Positions 34,830 to 43,832 of a stretch of 64,000 bases of DNA are shown in pieces. The first letter of the stretch is position 1. Each line of letters opens with the position of its first letter. Location: contig CANNDC010000003.1 of NCBI GenBank assembly GCA_947503265.1, forward strand, positions 62,001 to 126,000, read 5' to 3'. The notes below the pieces were generated by a model, which saw only the letters and a list, made by a program, of their open reading frames with translations, searched no databases and was not told where the DNA came from. The stretch is from an uncultured Alteromonadaceae bacterium. Its GTDB lineage: Bacteria > Pseudomonadota > Gammaproteobacteria > Enterobacterales > Alteromonadaceae. Both the position numbers and the translations under genes were made by a program.

Positions 34830-35528
34830 TTTAGCGCTCTTCGGAACATACTAAATCCTGTTTTTTAACGGTTAGCCTATAAAAATCGAGTTTCCAGCAC
34901 TGCAGATAACAAGTGCTAAATGTTTTTACTGGCGTTTTTTCTGATTGAAGCAGCGGCTAGCAGAATAAGATGGTTGCCCGGTATGCAAAGTGAGGAATAA
35001 TGGCTATTCGTACAATATTTATACCTAGATACCATATTGATTGCCTTGGTTTTGTATGATTATAAGACACAAAGCAGGTTCACTGCCGCTACTAAAAACG
35101 GAATAATAATATTGCTTTTATATCAATTTATCGCTGTATTAATGTGGGATTCTAACCTTTGGAATTCAATTTCTGCCCGTCTGCTTGAACTTGGATAGTA
35201 ACGCCTTAACGCATTAGATTTTGCTTTTTCTCATTTGGTTTATTGAAAAAATAAGCTAATTGTTTTTCGTCAAATTATGTGGGATTCTGGAAAGTTACCA
35301 GCGTCAAAAAAAGGTTGGTTAGTTTTTCAGTGCCATTTATCTGCACGTCTCTGCCAAGCAATAGCTAGGTTAGTCGACTAATCATAGACAAAATATCTAA
35401 AATTCAAACGGAATTTCTTCGTTATGGCAGAATTGAATTCTGTCAACAAAGCGCTATTGATAGGTAATATTTTGCGTGACAACCTAATGGAAAATGCACG
35501 CTCCCAATCATGATATGAGAATTAACAA
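34830..35528. other. 699-bp gene-poor region
   Basis: No open frame worth calling on either strand. It is AT-rich. A 12-bp word, ATGTGGGATTCT, occurs twice (35142-35153 and 35277-35288), each followed further on by a CTGC-C/A-CGTCT word, which may be the trace of an old duplication. I see no tRNA or stable RNA. Confidence 0.4.
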
Positions 35529-36137
35529 TTGATTTATTCTGAAAAAGGCCAATTTCTGTTTGTGCATATCAGTCGCTGTGCCGGCACCTTAATTAGCAAC
35601 ACGCTCTATCAGCATTTTTCTGACGCTAAACAAATCGGCATTCAACATTCTCCCTGTACTGCCGCATTGCCATTGCTTAAAACAGAGTTCGAGCAACTTT
35701 ATAAATTTTGTGTGGTAAGAAATCCGTGGGAACGATTAGTGTCCTGGTATGAGTTAATACTCACATCTACAACGCAAGAACACCAAAACCCCAACCCAAA
35801 TCGGTGCGATTTTGGGCAATTTCTTGACAACTGGCTAAGCGAAATCATGGATGTACAGGGAGTGGCTAGACCTGTTCAAAGTCAGTTAGCTATGATTACC
35901 GATTCTAACGATAACGTATTGGTTGATCATGTCTGCAGGTTTGAGGATTTGCAGCAAGAACTAATCAAAGTGGGCGAACAACTCAAGATAGCATTTCATC
36001 TTGATCAGAAAATAAATGCCAGTTCAATGCTGCACTACAGCCTATATTACAATGATGAAAATAAAACAAAAGTTGAAGATGTCTGTCACCAGGATATTGA
36101 CTATTTCGGCTATTCGTTTGATGATCGCCGAGGCTAA
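35529..36137 (+). CDS. Sulfotransferase-family protein
   Basis: 202 residues starting at TTG 35529, with only a weak ribosome site (GAGA). GQFLFVHISRCAGTLISNTL is a variant of the PAPS 5'-phosphosulfate loop (HipKcAGTs in the family), and KFCVVRNPWERLVSWYELI is the 3'-phosphate motif with RNPxxR. Sulfotransferase family 2 proteins of this size sulfate glycans or small molecules. The last 4 bases overlap the convergent HEAT-like gene. It borders the collar-protein block and may act on its product (inference). Confidence 0.8.
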   Translation: MIYSEKGQFLFVHISRCAGTLISNTLYQHFSDAKQIGIQHSPCTAALPLLKTEFEQLYKFCVVRNPWERLVSWYELILTSTTQEHQNPNPNRCDFGQFLDNWLSEIMDVQGVARPVQSQLAMITDSNDNVLVDHVCRFEDLQQELIKVGEQLKIAFHLDQKINASSMLHYSLYYNDENKTKVEDVCHQDIDYFGYSFDDRRG

Positions 36138-37105
36138 TTGGATTTAATCTGAGTCAATATTTCTGAGGCTAATGGCATAGATTCATACGACAGCAGTTCA
36201 ACGACCTCGTCGGATGTTTTTTTATCTGAATTAGAATATAAAATAGCAATAAAATCAGCCATAAAAAGATCAATCTCGATTCCTGATGATTGAATTTGTT
36301 TTAACGCAAAAGCTTGAACATTCGGGTCAATATCATGTAAGCCTTTCTTAATCCATTCATGCTGGTGCTCGTTATCAAAGGTCAAACCGGCCTTAATTGC
36401 GGCCTGTCTAACTGAACTGGATTTGTCATGCAAAATGACCCAATTCAATACCTCTTTTAATTCGGTAAAGTTAGCCCAAGAAACTTGTTCAATCGCCGAA
36501 ACTTTTAGCGATTCATTGTCTGTCATTAACTCATTTATTAAGGAAGTAGTTTGGGTGTTTTTAAAATCACTTAAACCAATTTCATAGTCGTTTAAGCTAG
36601 ATAATTGGTTATTTATACTCAAGGTACTTATAATTGGCATTAGTTGGTCATTTGCATTTAATGTAGCGAAGAGTGACGACATAAGTATTGGGTTGATATC
36701 CGCCAACAAGGTAATAGCTTGTTCTTTCAAAGCCAGTTCATTTTTGCCATGAATTAGATTCAAAAGTAACGGCACTGCAGCGTCCTCAAACTCGAATAAG
36801 TAAGACATTGCTCTCCATTTATCGCTATTGTTTCCTTGATAAACCCATTCATTGAGTTGAGACAAGGTTATCACTGATGTTCGTTGATCTGTTGTCTCAC
36901 TGTTAGCGGCAGCCAAGGCTAGGCTCTCTGCGTCAGGTTCAATTGATGCTGAAGTAGGGTGGTCTGTCTGGACACCTGCTTTTGCAGAAATACTGTCTAT
37001 TATTAGAGAGTTATCAGCTACATTATCTTCATGTGTTTGTAGCTTATACAAGACCAGTGCAGTACAAATAACAAATATAAGGAATAAGCACCGTTTGAAC
37101 ATCAT
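36134..37105 (-). CDS. Membrane-anchored HEAT-repeat-like protein
   Basis: 323 residues. An N-terminal hydrophobic helix (CLFLIFVICTALVLYKLQ) serves as anchor or uncleaved signal. A low-complexity linker leads to a helical solenoid with HEAT-like units: KWRAMSYLFEFEDAAVPLLLNLIHG, LALKEQAITLLADINPI, SSVRQAAIKAGLTFD and PNVQAFALKQIQ. Such repeats bind protein partners. It overlaps the GNAT gene by 4 bp (ATGA) and closes the minus-strand block that begins with the PEP-CTERM gene. Confidence 0.75.
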   Translation of the reverse strand: MMFKRCLFLIFVICTALVLYKLQTHEDNVADNSLIIDSISAKAGVQTDHPTSASIEPDAESLALAAANSETTDQRTSVITLSQLNEWVYQGNNSDKWRAMSYLFEFEDAAVPLLLNLIHGKNELALKEQAITLLADINPILMSSLFATLNANDQLMPIISTLSINNQLSSLNDYEIGLSDFKNTQTTSLINELMTDNESLKVSAIEQVSWANFTELKEVLNWVILHDKSSSVRQAAIKAGLTFDNEHQHEWIKKGLHDIDPNVQAFALKQIQSSGIEIDLFMADFIAILYSNSDKKTSDEVVELLSYESMPLASEILTQIKSN

Positions 37106-37596
37106 CTGCTATATTTCGGCAGATCGAGCTGCATCTGGTGATGAACATCATTGGAGCTGACAATCTTAAAACCTAACCCTTGGTAAAGCGAAATAGCTGA
37201 ATTACTCCGAGTTACGGTTAGTCTAATGGGCTTGTTGTTTCGGTTGGCGATTTCTATACATTGTTGCAGTAATGCCGTTGCAATCCCTTTCCCTTGAAAT
37301 GCAGTTAACACTGCAATATCGACCAACACCAGCTCGTCAATTTCTAATGACCACATTACGTAACCAGCTGGTTGTTCGTGAAAGTAGGCTACTTGTTGCT
37401 GGAGGTTTAAATACTGGGCGTTATATTGCGCCATCTTAGCCGAAAATTGCAAAAGCATCAGATCGAGAATTTGGCCCTCATACGTCAACCCCAAGGACAG
37501 TGCATTGGTTTGGCACCAAATTGCCCGAATGCTTGGTTGGCAGGTTACCAAATCATCCGAGAAAACCAATTTTGGTATTGTTTGGTGCTTAATCAT
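37102..37596 (-). CDS. GNAT-family N-acetyltransferase
   Basis: 164 residues. The acetyl-CoA site is clear: VLVDIAVLTAFQGKGIATALLQQCIEIA (motif A, Q/RxxGxG/A form) and ITNR-like PIRLTVTRSNSAISLYQGLGFKIV (motif B). The substrate is unknown. It is 29 bp downstream of the second collar gene and overlaps the HEAT-like gene, so it is probably cotranscribed with both and may acetylate a component of this locus (inference). Confidence 0.87.
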   Translation of the reverse strand: MIKHQTIPKLVFSDDLVTCQPSIRAIWCQTNALSLGLTYEGQILDLMLLQFSAKMAQYNAQYLNLQQQVAYFHEQPAGYVMWSLEIDELVLVDIAVLTAFQGKGIATALLQQCIEIANRNNKPIRLTVTRSNSAISLYQGLGFKIVSSNDVHHQMQLDLPKYSR

Positions 37597-37625
37597 ACCG
37601 CAACTTCACAACATCAAAGATGAAG

Positions 37626-38165
37626 CTAGTTCCGAGACGGGAAAGTCCCTTGCAGTGCAATAATATAATTGATCACTTGATAGGGCTGCATATTATTAAC
37701 GGCCTGATTGTTACCAGTATTTTCGACCGTTACTGCGTCACCTTGCATTGTGCTGTTTGGAGCAGCATTGCTGTATGTCGCAGACTGGTTTCCAGCATCA
37801 GCAGACCATACATTCCCCGCTGCGGTGTTAGCATTACCTGGACCATTCACACAGTTAACTACGACGTCATGTGCGTGAGCCGGGAGTTGATTAACATTCA
37901 GCGTGTTTGTTTCTGAACCGCCTTTCGACCCCAAACTTTTTGGTGACAAGCCTGGCCCCACTCCTTCGTGTATTGCTACTCGTCCTCGCAAGTCAGGAAG
38001 CGCAAAAGTAGTACGTCCATCTCCGCCGTATGTTGTACCGAGTATTGAAAATAATGCAGAATTGCCGCTAATCGCAAGCAATTGCCCGTCACACAATGCC
38101 CATCCGCGGGGAGCAAAATTCCCACCGAACATTAAGATTTGACCTAAAAATGGTTCCGCCATCAC
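37626..38165 (-). CDS. Phage tail-collar domain protein (MdpB-like), copy 2
   Basis: 179 residues. The N-terminal collar domain is near-perfect: PFLGQILMFGGNFAPRGWALCDGQLL (key residues G-Q-I, F-A-P-R-G-W, C-D-G), ALFSILGTTYGGDGRTTFALPDLRGR. The C-terminus is rich in Asn, Ala and Gly (NANTAAGNVWSADAGNQSAT) and ends in VINYIIALQGTFPSRN. These microcystin-dependent-protein-like collar proteins occur in bacterial chromosomes without other phage genes, and their role is not settled. No signal peptide is seen. AGGAGAAGGTG precedes the start. Confidence 0.9.
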   Translation of the reverse strand: MMAEPFLGQILMFGGNFAPRGWALCDGQLLAISGNSALFSILGTTYGGDGRTTFALPDLRGRVAIHEGVGPGLSPKSLGSKGGSETNTLNVNQLPAHAHDVVVNCVNGPGNANTAAGNVWSADAGNQSATYSNAAPNSTMQGDAVTVENTGNNQAVNNMQPYQVINYIIALQGTFPSRN

Positions 38166-38243
38166 CTTCTCCTAATTAGTTTTGTTTTTGTAACGCATTG
38201 CACGCAAAACGTCGTGCAACATTTTTACGTTAATTGCAATTCG

Positions 38244-38780
38244 TTAGTTTCGAGATGGGAATAATCCTGTTAATGCAATAATATAATTGACCACCTGATA
38301 CGGCTGCATATTATTAATTGGCTGATTTCCGCCGGAATTTTGTAGCGTTACTGCGCCATCTTTCATTGTACCGTTTGGTGCAGAATTACTATAAGTGGCC
38401 GATTGGTTTCCGGCATCACCAGACCATACGTTTCCCGCTGCTGTATTGGCATTACCTGCTGCAGAAAGGCAATTCGCTGCGGCCGTATGGGTATGAGATG
38501 GAAGGTTTGCTTCGTTTAGCGTATTCGTTTCAGTCCCCGAACGTTGCCCAAGGGGACGATTAGTCAACCCTGCTCCGTTGCCAGCGTGCATCGCTGCGCG
38601 ACCACGTAAGTCCGGCAGAGCGAACGTAGTGCGTCCATCTCCGCCATAGATTGTACCTAGAATAGAGAATAACGCTGTATTTTGTGCAATTGGCAACAAA
38701 GAGCCATCACAAAAAGCCCAGCCACGAGGAGCAAAATTGCCACCAAACATTTGAATTTGGCCTATAAAGGGTTCAGACAT
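38244..38780 (-). CDS. Phage tail-collar domain protein (MdpB-like), copy 1
   Basis: 178 residues, a close paralogue of the gene 78 bp downstream: PFIGQIQMFGGNFAPRGWAFCDG, FSILGTIYGGDGRTTFALPDL, then NANTAAGNVWSGDAGNQSAT and VVNYIIALTGLFPSRN. The two differ mainly in the loop around 70-110. The pair arose by tandem duplication. It stands between the DUF6916-like protein and the second collar gene, all in one direction. AAGGAAGTATT precedes the start. Confidence 0.9.
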   Translation of the reverse strand: MSEPFIGQIQMFGGNFAPRGWAFCDGSLLPIAQNTALFSILGTIYGGDGRTTFALPDLRGRAAMHAGNGAGLTNRPLGQRSGTETNTLNEANLPSHTHTAAANCLSAAGNANTAAGNVWSGDAGNQSATYSNSAPNGTMKDGAVTLQNSGGNQPINNMQPYQVVNYIIALTGLFPSRN

Positions 38781-38889
38781 AATACTTCCTTAAAGTTGCT
38801 ACATAAACTGCTAGCTCGCACTATTAGCGATAATCACTGTTTTTCGCGAGTTAGCTTGTGGAATCAATTAATAATATTGAATCGTATTC

Positions 38890-39324
38890 TTAAACTGTTT
38901 TAATGCGAGAAAATACCGCTAAATATTTACTTTCATTACTGTCAGCTTGATTTCCAATGATACTAACTGGAAAATCAACCGTACCAGACTCAGAAGATAG
39001 CTGGGCTTGATAAACACCGCTTATATCAACTGTATTGTCAGTGGGTTCAACCAACAAACTAAACTGTTCAAGACGATAATCACTATTCATATTGTGCACG
39101 TCTGCTATTTTCACGTTAATGGTCATTTCACCATCATGCAGTCGAAGTGTATTACCTTTTTGCATTTCCAGCGTTTTGTACGAAAGGTTGTTTAAATCCT
39201 GAATTTGCTCTTCATGACAAGAATCATTTAATAATGTGCTTGTACAATTGATACCGCTAGCTATTGATGTCTTAGCTACTGCAGAGCAAATTCCAGTTAC
39301 AATAAAGCCTCTACGTGTAAGCAT
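38890..39324 (-). CDS. DUF6916-like protein with twin-arginine signal
   Basis: 144 residues from ATG 39324, preceded by AGGAGAAGTT. TRRGFIVTGICSAVAKTSIA is a twin-arginine-type signal, so the protein is exported folded or membrane-tethered. The mature part is beta-rich (NTLRLHDGEMTINVKIADVHN, then EQFSLLVEPTDNT and FPVSIIG) and resembles DUF6916 proteins found beside collar genes. It is 109 bp upstream of the first collar gene. No catalytic motif is visible, and a structural or adaptor role is inferred from context. Confidence 0.7.
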   Translation of the reverse strand: MLTRRGFIVTGICSAVAKTSIASGINCTSTLLNDSCHEEQIQDLNNLSYKTLEMQKGNTLRLHDGEMTINVKIADVHNMNSDYRLEQFSLLVEPTDNTVDISGVYQAQLSSESGTVDFPVSIIGNQADSNESKYLAVFSRIKTV

Positions 39325-39379
39325 TAACTTCTCCTGGTTGTTAAATCCCTTCCTATTAAAAGAAAGGGAAGAAAGTTGG

Positions 39380-40075
39380 TTAAAGCGTTTTTCTTCTTGC
39401 CAATAAGATCCCGAGCCCAGCAATAAACAATGCTAATATACCTGGCTCTGGAGTAGGGACAGGTGGTACACCTGCATCCTGTGTAGTAATGCTCAAGGTA
39501 GAGAAAATCAATTGCGCGCCGTTGAAGTCATTAATTACATTTGGAAATGTAGGTAGTAAACCTGGACTTTCAACTGTTCCAGATAACGTCAAAGCCGCTG
39601 CTAAAGTACCATCGCTTAGCTGTGAAAAGAATCCCGCACCTAAATTAATAGAATAAACATTGTACTCGTTATTTGCGCCACCACTGCCTTCAAACAACCC
39701 ATCTAAGGTCGCTGTAAAATCTGTACTATCTAATCCAAATGCACCCAGTTGGCTTCCCGCACTTGCAGAATCATGGTCATAGATACCAATGGTGAATTGT
39801 GCGGAGAGTATGGTGTCGGTAATAGCACCGTAACTGTGGGTCCAGGTCGAGTCGTAATTGGAAATTGGGTCAGAACCATTCATATTAGTATCATATGACA
39901 TGGGAGTGGGTAACCCTAACAAATCAAAAATAGCTAAACTTTGCCCATCGACAAAACCAGAAGCGGTTGGGTCACTTCCAAGGGTACTGGTTATTACTGC
40001 GGAATTTGCTGTTGGAGCGATTAAAGCAAGGCCGAAAATAGCGCTACTTAGATATTTGATAAACCTGTTTTTCAT
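39380..40075 (-). CDS. PEP-CTERM sorting-domain protein
   Basis: 231 residues. The signal peptide (YLSSAIFGLALIAPTANS) leads to a beta-rich domain with no known catalytic motif (for example TDTILSAQFTIGIYDHDSAS). The C-terminus is a textbook PEP-CTERM: PVPTPEPGILALFIAGLGIL then ARRK. Exosortase (EpsH) recognises this signal and links sorting to exopolysaccharide production. No exosortase is in the window, so it must lie elsewhere. It heads the minus-strand block and is 55 bp upstream of the Tat-signal gene. Confidence 0.9.
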   Translation of the reverse strand: MKNRFIKYLSSAIFGLALIAPTANSAVITSTLGSDPTASGFVDGQSLAIFDLLGLPTPMSYDTNMNGSDPISNYDSTWTHSYGAITDTILSAQFTIGIYDHDSASAGSQLGAFGLDSTDFTATLDGLFEGSGGANNEYNVYSINLGAGFFSQLSDGTLAAALTLSGTVESPGLLPTFPNVINDFNGAQLIFSTLSITTQDAGVPPVPTPEPGILALFIAGLGILLARRKTL

Positions 40076-40510
40076 GTTGTTTTTCCTTGTATACTTCTAA
40101 TTCTACAATGATGACGAAATACGCTTTTCGACTGAAGTTCACTAAATTAATACTTGGTCGCTTAATGTTATGCATCAATTGAACCGATCAGTCTATGTAA
40201 CATATATTTTAATCATCTTAAAAAATTGCTTTTATTTCTAAATCCGTAACATTATGAATATAATAGCTTTTGTTTTAGTATTTCGTGTCGAAACTTTTCC
40301 AGCACTGCAATAAGATTTCTACATCAATTACGGCATATCGCAAACTTTACTGAACTGGTTTTAAGCGTTATGTAAATTAACTCGACAGCTATGCTGCGCC
40401 ATTACGTCATAATCAGTGGAGAAAATAACCGAACTAGCAGCAAGTGAGCATACCTGTTGGGATGAAAGAAATTTCGTAAGTTGTTAAAAAAGTTGACACT
40501 TTTGTTATAT
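40076..40510. other. 435-bp AT-rich intergenic region
   Basis: This lies between the second beta-hydroxylase gene's stop and the PEP-CTERM gene's start, both on the minus strand. It must hold the promoter of the PEP-CTERM/collar block. No gene, clear palindrome or terminator is visible. Confidence 0.4.
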
Positions 40511-41083
40511 TTAAACGGTTTTTTCATGCAGTAAAGTTTCAAGCCAAGCATTCATACTGACGTCTAAAACTAAGTGCACTCTATCTATATCACTTTGATT
40601 TGTAACAGAATGTGGGTCACTCAAACGTAAATACCAACACTCGCCTGCTTGGCACGGGACCACCTTATTATTTAGCAGAAAAGTCACTTTCTCATGGGTG
40701 ATAATGGGTATATGTAATCTAGCAGTGCCCATCTCTGCATTTAAATCGAAATCACTATGAGTTTTGATCTCTGAATCTGCGGATAATTTCATCAACCGCA
40801 CAGATAAAAGTGGACACTGAAACGTTGCTAGCACTTTCGGTATGTATTGCAGTGATCGCAGAAAAGGGGTATCAGCGAATTCAGTGCAATTAGGGTCAGA
40901 GTAACTCATTAAAATTGGATGAGAAGCATCAGCCGGCCCGCGCAAGGGAATAATGGACCAATCACCTTGATAATTCTGCGTAACAAAATGTTTTACCCAT
41001 TTAGTATTATTCAGTGATTGCAAGTCTTGCTGCATTTTTTCTACATCAAACGAGAATGGCAGTTTTATTCTGTCTACTATCAT
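40511..41083 (-). CDS. Aspartyl/asparaginyl beta-hydroxylase-family protein, copy 2
   Basis: 190 residues. The Fe(II)/2-oxoglutarate core is seen as EIKTHSDFDLNAEMGTARLHIPI (His-x-Asp), CQAGECWYLRLSDPHSVTNQ with the distal His, and DRVHLVLDV with the 2-oxoglutarate Arg. It is about the size of soluble bacterial members. Its ATG overlaps the stop of copy 1 by 4 bp. Known family members hydroxylate Asp or Asn residues in proteins; the substrate here is unknown, and nearby exported proteins are candidates (inference). Confidence 0.87.
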   Translation of the reverse strand: MIVDRIKLPFSFDVEKMQQDLQSLNNTKWVKHFVTQNYQGDWSIIPLRGPADASHPILMSYSDPNCTEFADTPFLRSLQYIPKVLATFQCPLLSVRLMKLSADSEIKTHSDFDLNAEMGTARLHIPIITHEKVTFLLNNKVVPCQAGECWYLRLSDPHSVTNQSDIDRVHLVLDVSMNAWLETLLHEKTV

Positions 41084-41694
41084 TGATTCTCCATGTTATT
41101 CATTCCTTCCAGCAACTTCGCTGTTAGCCACTCGTTAGGTTGCATATCAATCGTCATATTGATCCTCTCAATTTCACCATCGTGTTCGATACTGTGCGGA
41201 TCAGACAGCCGCAAGTACCAGCACTCTCCAGGCTGCATTGCGACTATTTTGTGGTTTAAGTAAAAATTGACCTTTTCATCAGATTGAATAGGAATCGTTA
41301 GACGTACGACTGATTTTTCAATGTGCATCGCTAATGTCGGATCTGTGTGCTCAGCAACTTTACTGCCTGCTTCTAAACGGAGTAACCTAACTAACGTAAC
41401 CTTACAATGAGACGAAAAAAAATCCATTACCCGCATTAGGTTAGGTGACTTGCACAATGCCTGAGAATTTTTCCAATTGCACCACGAACCGTCTGCATAA
41501 TCGTCGCTGGGAGGAGGTTGAGGTATACTGGGATCTATTAAATGTGATGGGTTACGCAGAGGAATAACATCATAGTAGATGAAAGGTTTAAGCTGCATTT
41601 CTTGAATATCTTTTAGTAATAAGTCCGCGTCAAAACTTATCGGCAATTTAATCCTATCAGCGAATACATTCCCGTTGGTGAGTGAATCTTTCAT
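41080..41694 (-). CDS. Aspartyl/asparaginyl beta-hydroxylase-family protein, copy 1
   Basis: 204 residues, paralogous to copy 2 downstream. It has KVAEHTDPTLAMHIEKSVVR (His-x-Asp), QPGECWYLRLSDPHSIEHDG and ERINMTIDM. The shared WYLRLSDPHS block shows a tandem duplication with strong constraint on the active site, while the N-terminal 60 residues differ. The 4-bp overlap with copy 2 suggests fixed stoichiometry. It is 120 bp downstream of the exported metzincin gene on the same strand. Confidence 0.87.
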   Translation of the reverse strand: MKDSLTNGNVFADRIKLPISFDADLLLKDIQEMQLKPFIYYDVIPLRNPSHLIDPSIPQPPPSDDYADGSWCNWKNSQALCKSPNLMRVMDFFSSHCKVTLVRLLRLEAGSKVAEHTDPTLAMHIEKSVVRLTIPIQSDEKVNFYLNHKIVAMQPGECWYLRLSDPHSIEHDGEIERINMTIDMQPNEWLTAKLLEGMNNMENQ

Positions 41695-41814
41695 AATAAC
41701 ATCCCTCTATGTTAACCATTTTACTTGTCAGCTAAGGTGCGCCGGGCGATATATTGAATTAACTCGCTATTGCGCTTTTCAAAACACATTCTATTCGCAT
41801 TAATAAGGCGGCAT

Positions 41815-43152
41815 TCACCATGGAGGGCATTCACCGCAGTCTTGGCTGTTTTGACAGACAGGTTTTTTATCAATCCGTTTTAGGGTAAATCGCAACAACG
41901 GATTAGACAGGTTATTACCGTTTTCGTCACTGTTTTTAGCCGGATTGTCATTTCGATATCCGCTGCTACACATGAGCGTGCCAGTGCTCGCTTTTTTCTG
42001 CGAGGGAAATTGGGGAAAACTATCGGGCTCTGGGTGTATGAGAGCAAGAACATGTCCTAGCTCATGCGCTAGATGGTGGAAATCGATACCATTCACATTG
42101 TCGTCCGAAGATACTATTTTCGCACTTGATGTACCGCCTATAGAGGTAAATCCGCCGCCATACATATCTTCAGGCTCAAATTTGTGTGTAAAAAACACTT
42201 CGATACAGTCACTCTGATCAACTTCTGCCATAAGTTCATAATGTTCGTATGGATCAGCAATAACATAGTCTTTATTTTCAATGGTAATCCAATCCCTAAC
42301 ATTGAAAACCACATCCACTTGCCCCCAAAGTTCAATGGCAGCGGGCATACCAAATTTTAAGCCTGTGCCCGACTCTAAGTGGAATCGTCCATTATGACCA
42401 TCCAGCCACGGAGGAATGCGGTTTTGATCTGCTACTCTGACAGGTTGAATACACAAGCTCTTGCCTAGTTCAACATGCTCAAAATAGCCCCAAGCCGTTG
42501 GAATTAAGCTGCTGGTAATCGTAACTTTGAATCCTCGGTAATTGTATTTATCATCTTCTAGGGCTAGGAGCCTGATAAGCAGTTCTGTATCCACCGTTGA
42601 CTTTTCTTCTTGCTCTTCCTCGAGTTGCATTGATTCTGACATCTGCATTTCGAGATAAATTGAGGCAGGCTGGAGTGGTGGTGGTATAAATTCGCCACCT
42701 TCTTTTGGCATCTCAGGAGGATTAATTTCGGCTTGCTGACTGTAGTCAATCCACCCTTTTACTTCACCGACAAGCCTACTCTTAGACAAATCCAATTCGA
42801 GATATTGCTTATCGGCTACCCTAAAACCCACTGAGCCGGTCTCATTCTTTTCGGAAGAAATACCACTGAGTTGATACTGGGCGACGTCAAATAACGCAAT
42901 ATTGAGATGCTTTACATGAACTTTGGATCTTTTCTCGTCTGTGGCATTCATAGCCAATGCCAGACTGACAGTGCCTTTGGTTTTTTGTTCTGAAAATTCC
43001 GCTATAACAGCGCCATCAGTTACAAGCAGGATATCATGCTCGTTTTTTGCAATGGCGTTATGAATAGAACCAAAAATAAACAGAAATAGCAGGGTACTGT
43101 GGACAATGCGTTGAGCAAAATTAGGTTTAAAATATGAATATGAGAGTTTCAT
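41815..43152 (-). CDS. Exported metzincin-like metalloprotease
   Basis: 445 residues. A signal peptide lies at residues 12-35 (STLLFLFIFGSIHNAIA). A beta-rich region follows to about 330, then the zinc site LAHELGHVLALIHPE, which is HExxHxxxxxH with Ala where metzincins usually have Gly. STGTLMCSSGYRND beyond it is a plausible Met-turn. Four cysteines fall in the last 12 residues (PVCQNSQDCGECPPW region). The substrate is unknown. It is on the same strand as the beta-hydroxylases and could process exported proteins of the locus (inference). Confidence 0.83.
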   Translation of the reverse strand: MKLSYSYFKPNFAQRIVHSTLLFLFIFGSIHNAIAKNEHDILLVTDGAVIAEFSEQKTKGTVSLALAMNATDEKRSKVHVKHLNIALFDVAQYQLSGISSEKNETGSVGFRVADKQYLELDLSKSRLVGEVKGWIDYSQQAEINPPEMPKEGGEFIPPPLQPASIYLEMQMSESMQLEEEQEEKSTVDTELLIRLLALEDDKYNYRGFKVTITSSLIPTAWGYFEHVELGKSLCIQPVRVADQNRIPPWLDGHNGRFHLESGTGLKFGMPAAIELWGQVDVVFNVRDWITIENKDYVIADPYEHYELMAEVDQSDCIEVFFTHKFEPEDMYGGGFTSIGGTSSAKIVSSDDNVNGIDFHHLAHELGHVLALIHPEPDSFPQFPSQKKASTGTLMCSSGYRNDNPAKNSDENGNNLSNPLLRFTLKRIDKKPVCQNSQDCGECPPW

Positions 43153-43251
43153 AGCCTTCCCTGTAATGTAAAAGTCATTGCGAATGTGATTGGCGATTTA
43201 GCCTTACACAATGTTAAACATCAAACTGTATGTTTTTCAAACTATACCGAT

Positions 43252-43449
43252 TTAAAATGCGTTTAACAAAGGCTCATAATTGAACCAACGACTTGTTGCA
43301 TATGAAGATTCTTTGTGGAGAGCAATCACCAATTTGTCTAAATGAGTCCGAAGATTAGTCGCTCCAAGCACACCCACATTTCTTTTAAGGAAATCATGAC
43401 GTACTTGCCTTCTGTCTTCGCGCAAGGACTTAAGCAATTCTTTATTCAT
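43252..43449 (-). CDS. Possible small hypothetical protein
   Basis: 65 codons, highly charged at the N-terminus (KELLKSLREDRRQVRHDFLKRN), with no recognised domain. A weak AAGAGA ribosome site precedes ATG 43449. It is 99 bp upstream of the metalloprotease gene on the same strand. It may be a real small protein or a fragment; I cannot tell. Confidence 0.3.
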   Translation of the reverse strand: MNKELLKSLREDRRQVRHDFLKRNVGVLGATNLRTHLDKLVIALHKESSYATSRWFNYEPLLNAF

Positions 43450-43832
43450 ATTGTCTCTTTTTGCTATTTCCGTCTCGATTCGTTTGCTCGACTTTCATTA
43501 ACGTTGGCCCAAGCTAATTTCTTAGAGCGCGTGTGCATTTCTTTTTTCTCTAGTAAATTTGAAATCAGCCTAATCAATTATTTCCGTCTTGGTCTTTGTC
43601 TAAATTATGGAGTGCAGTACTAATGCTATTGATTTCGCTCGAGTCTATTGTACTGTCTTTTATTGGATAGAAAGATGGTTACTCTGAAGGGGTTGACCTG
43701 AGCTGATATAAAAGTGCTAGAGCGTGTTTTTGTTGTTTTTGTCGTTTATAATTTGATCTAATTACTCAAAAGTTGTTAAAAAATAGTATGAAAATCATCA
43801 CATCCTAACAAACTCAAAAAAGCACTTTTAAT
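43450..43832. other. 383-bp region without a supported gene
   Basis: It is AT-rich with homopolymer runs. Only shadow frames are open. No repeat or RNA is recognised. The remnant of an outer-membrane protein lies just to the right. Confidence 0.4.

Noticed and set aside
35142-35288. The 12-bp word ATGTGGGATTCT repeated 135 bp apart, each followed by a CTGC(C/A)CGTCT word, read as a possible duplicated regulatory RNA
   Set aside because: The spacing between the paired words differs between copies (about 30 and 60 bp), and I could not fold a consistent structure.
37626-38780. Tail-collar genes as evidence of a prophage
   Set aside because: No capsid, portal, terminase, integrase or lysis genes are nearby. 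The collar genes sit with PEP-CTERM and enzyme genes and look chromosomal.
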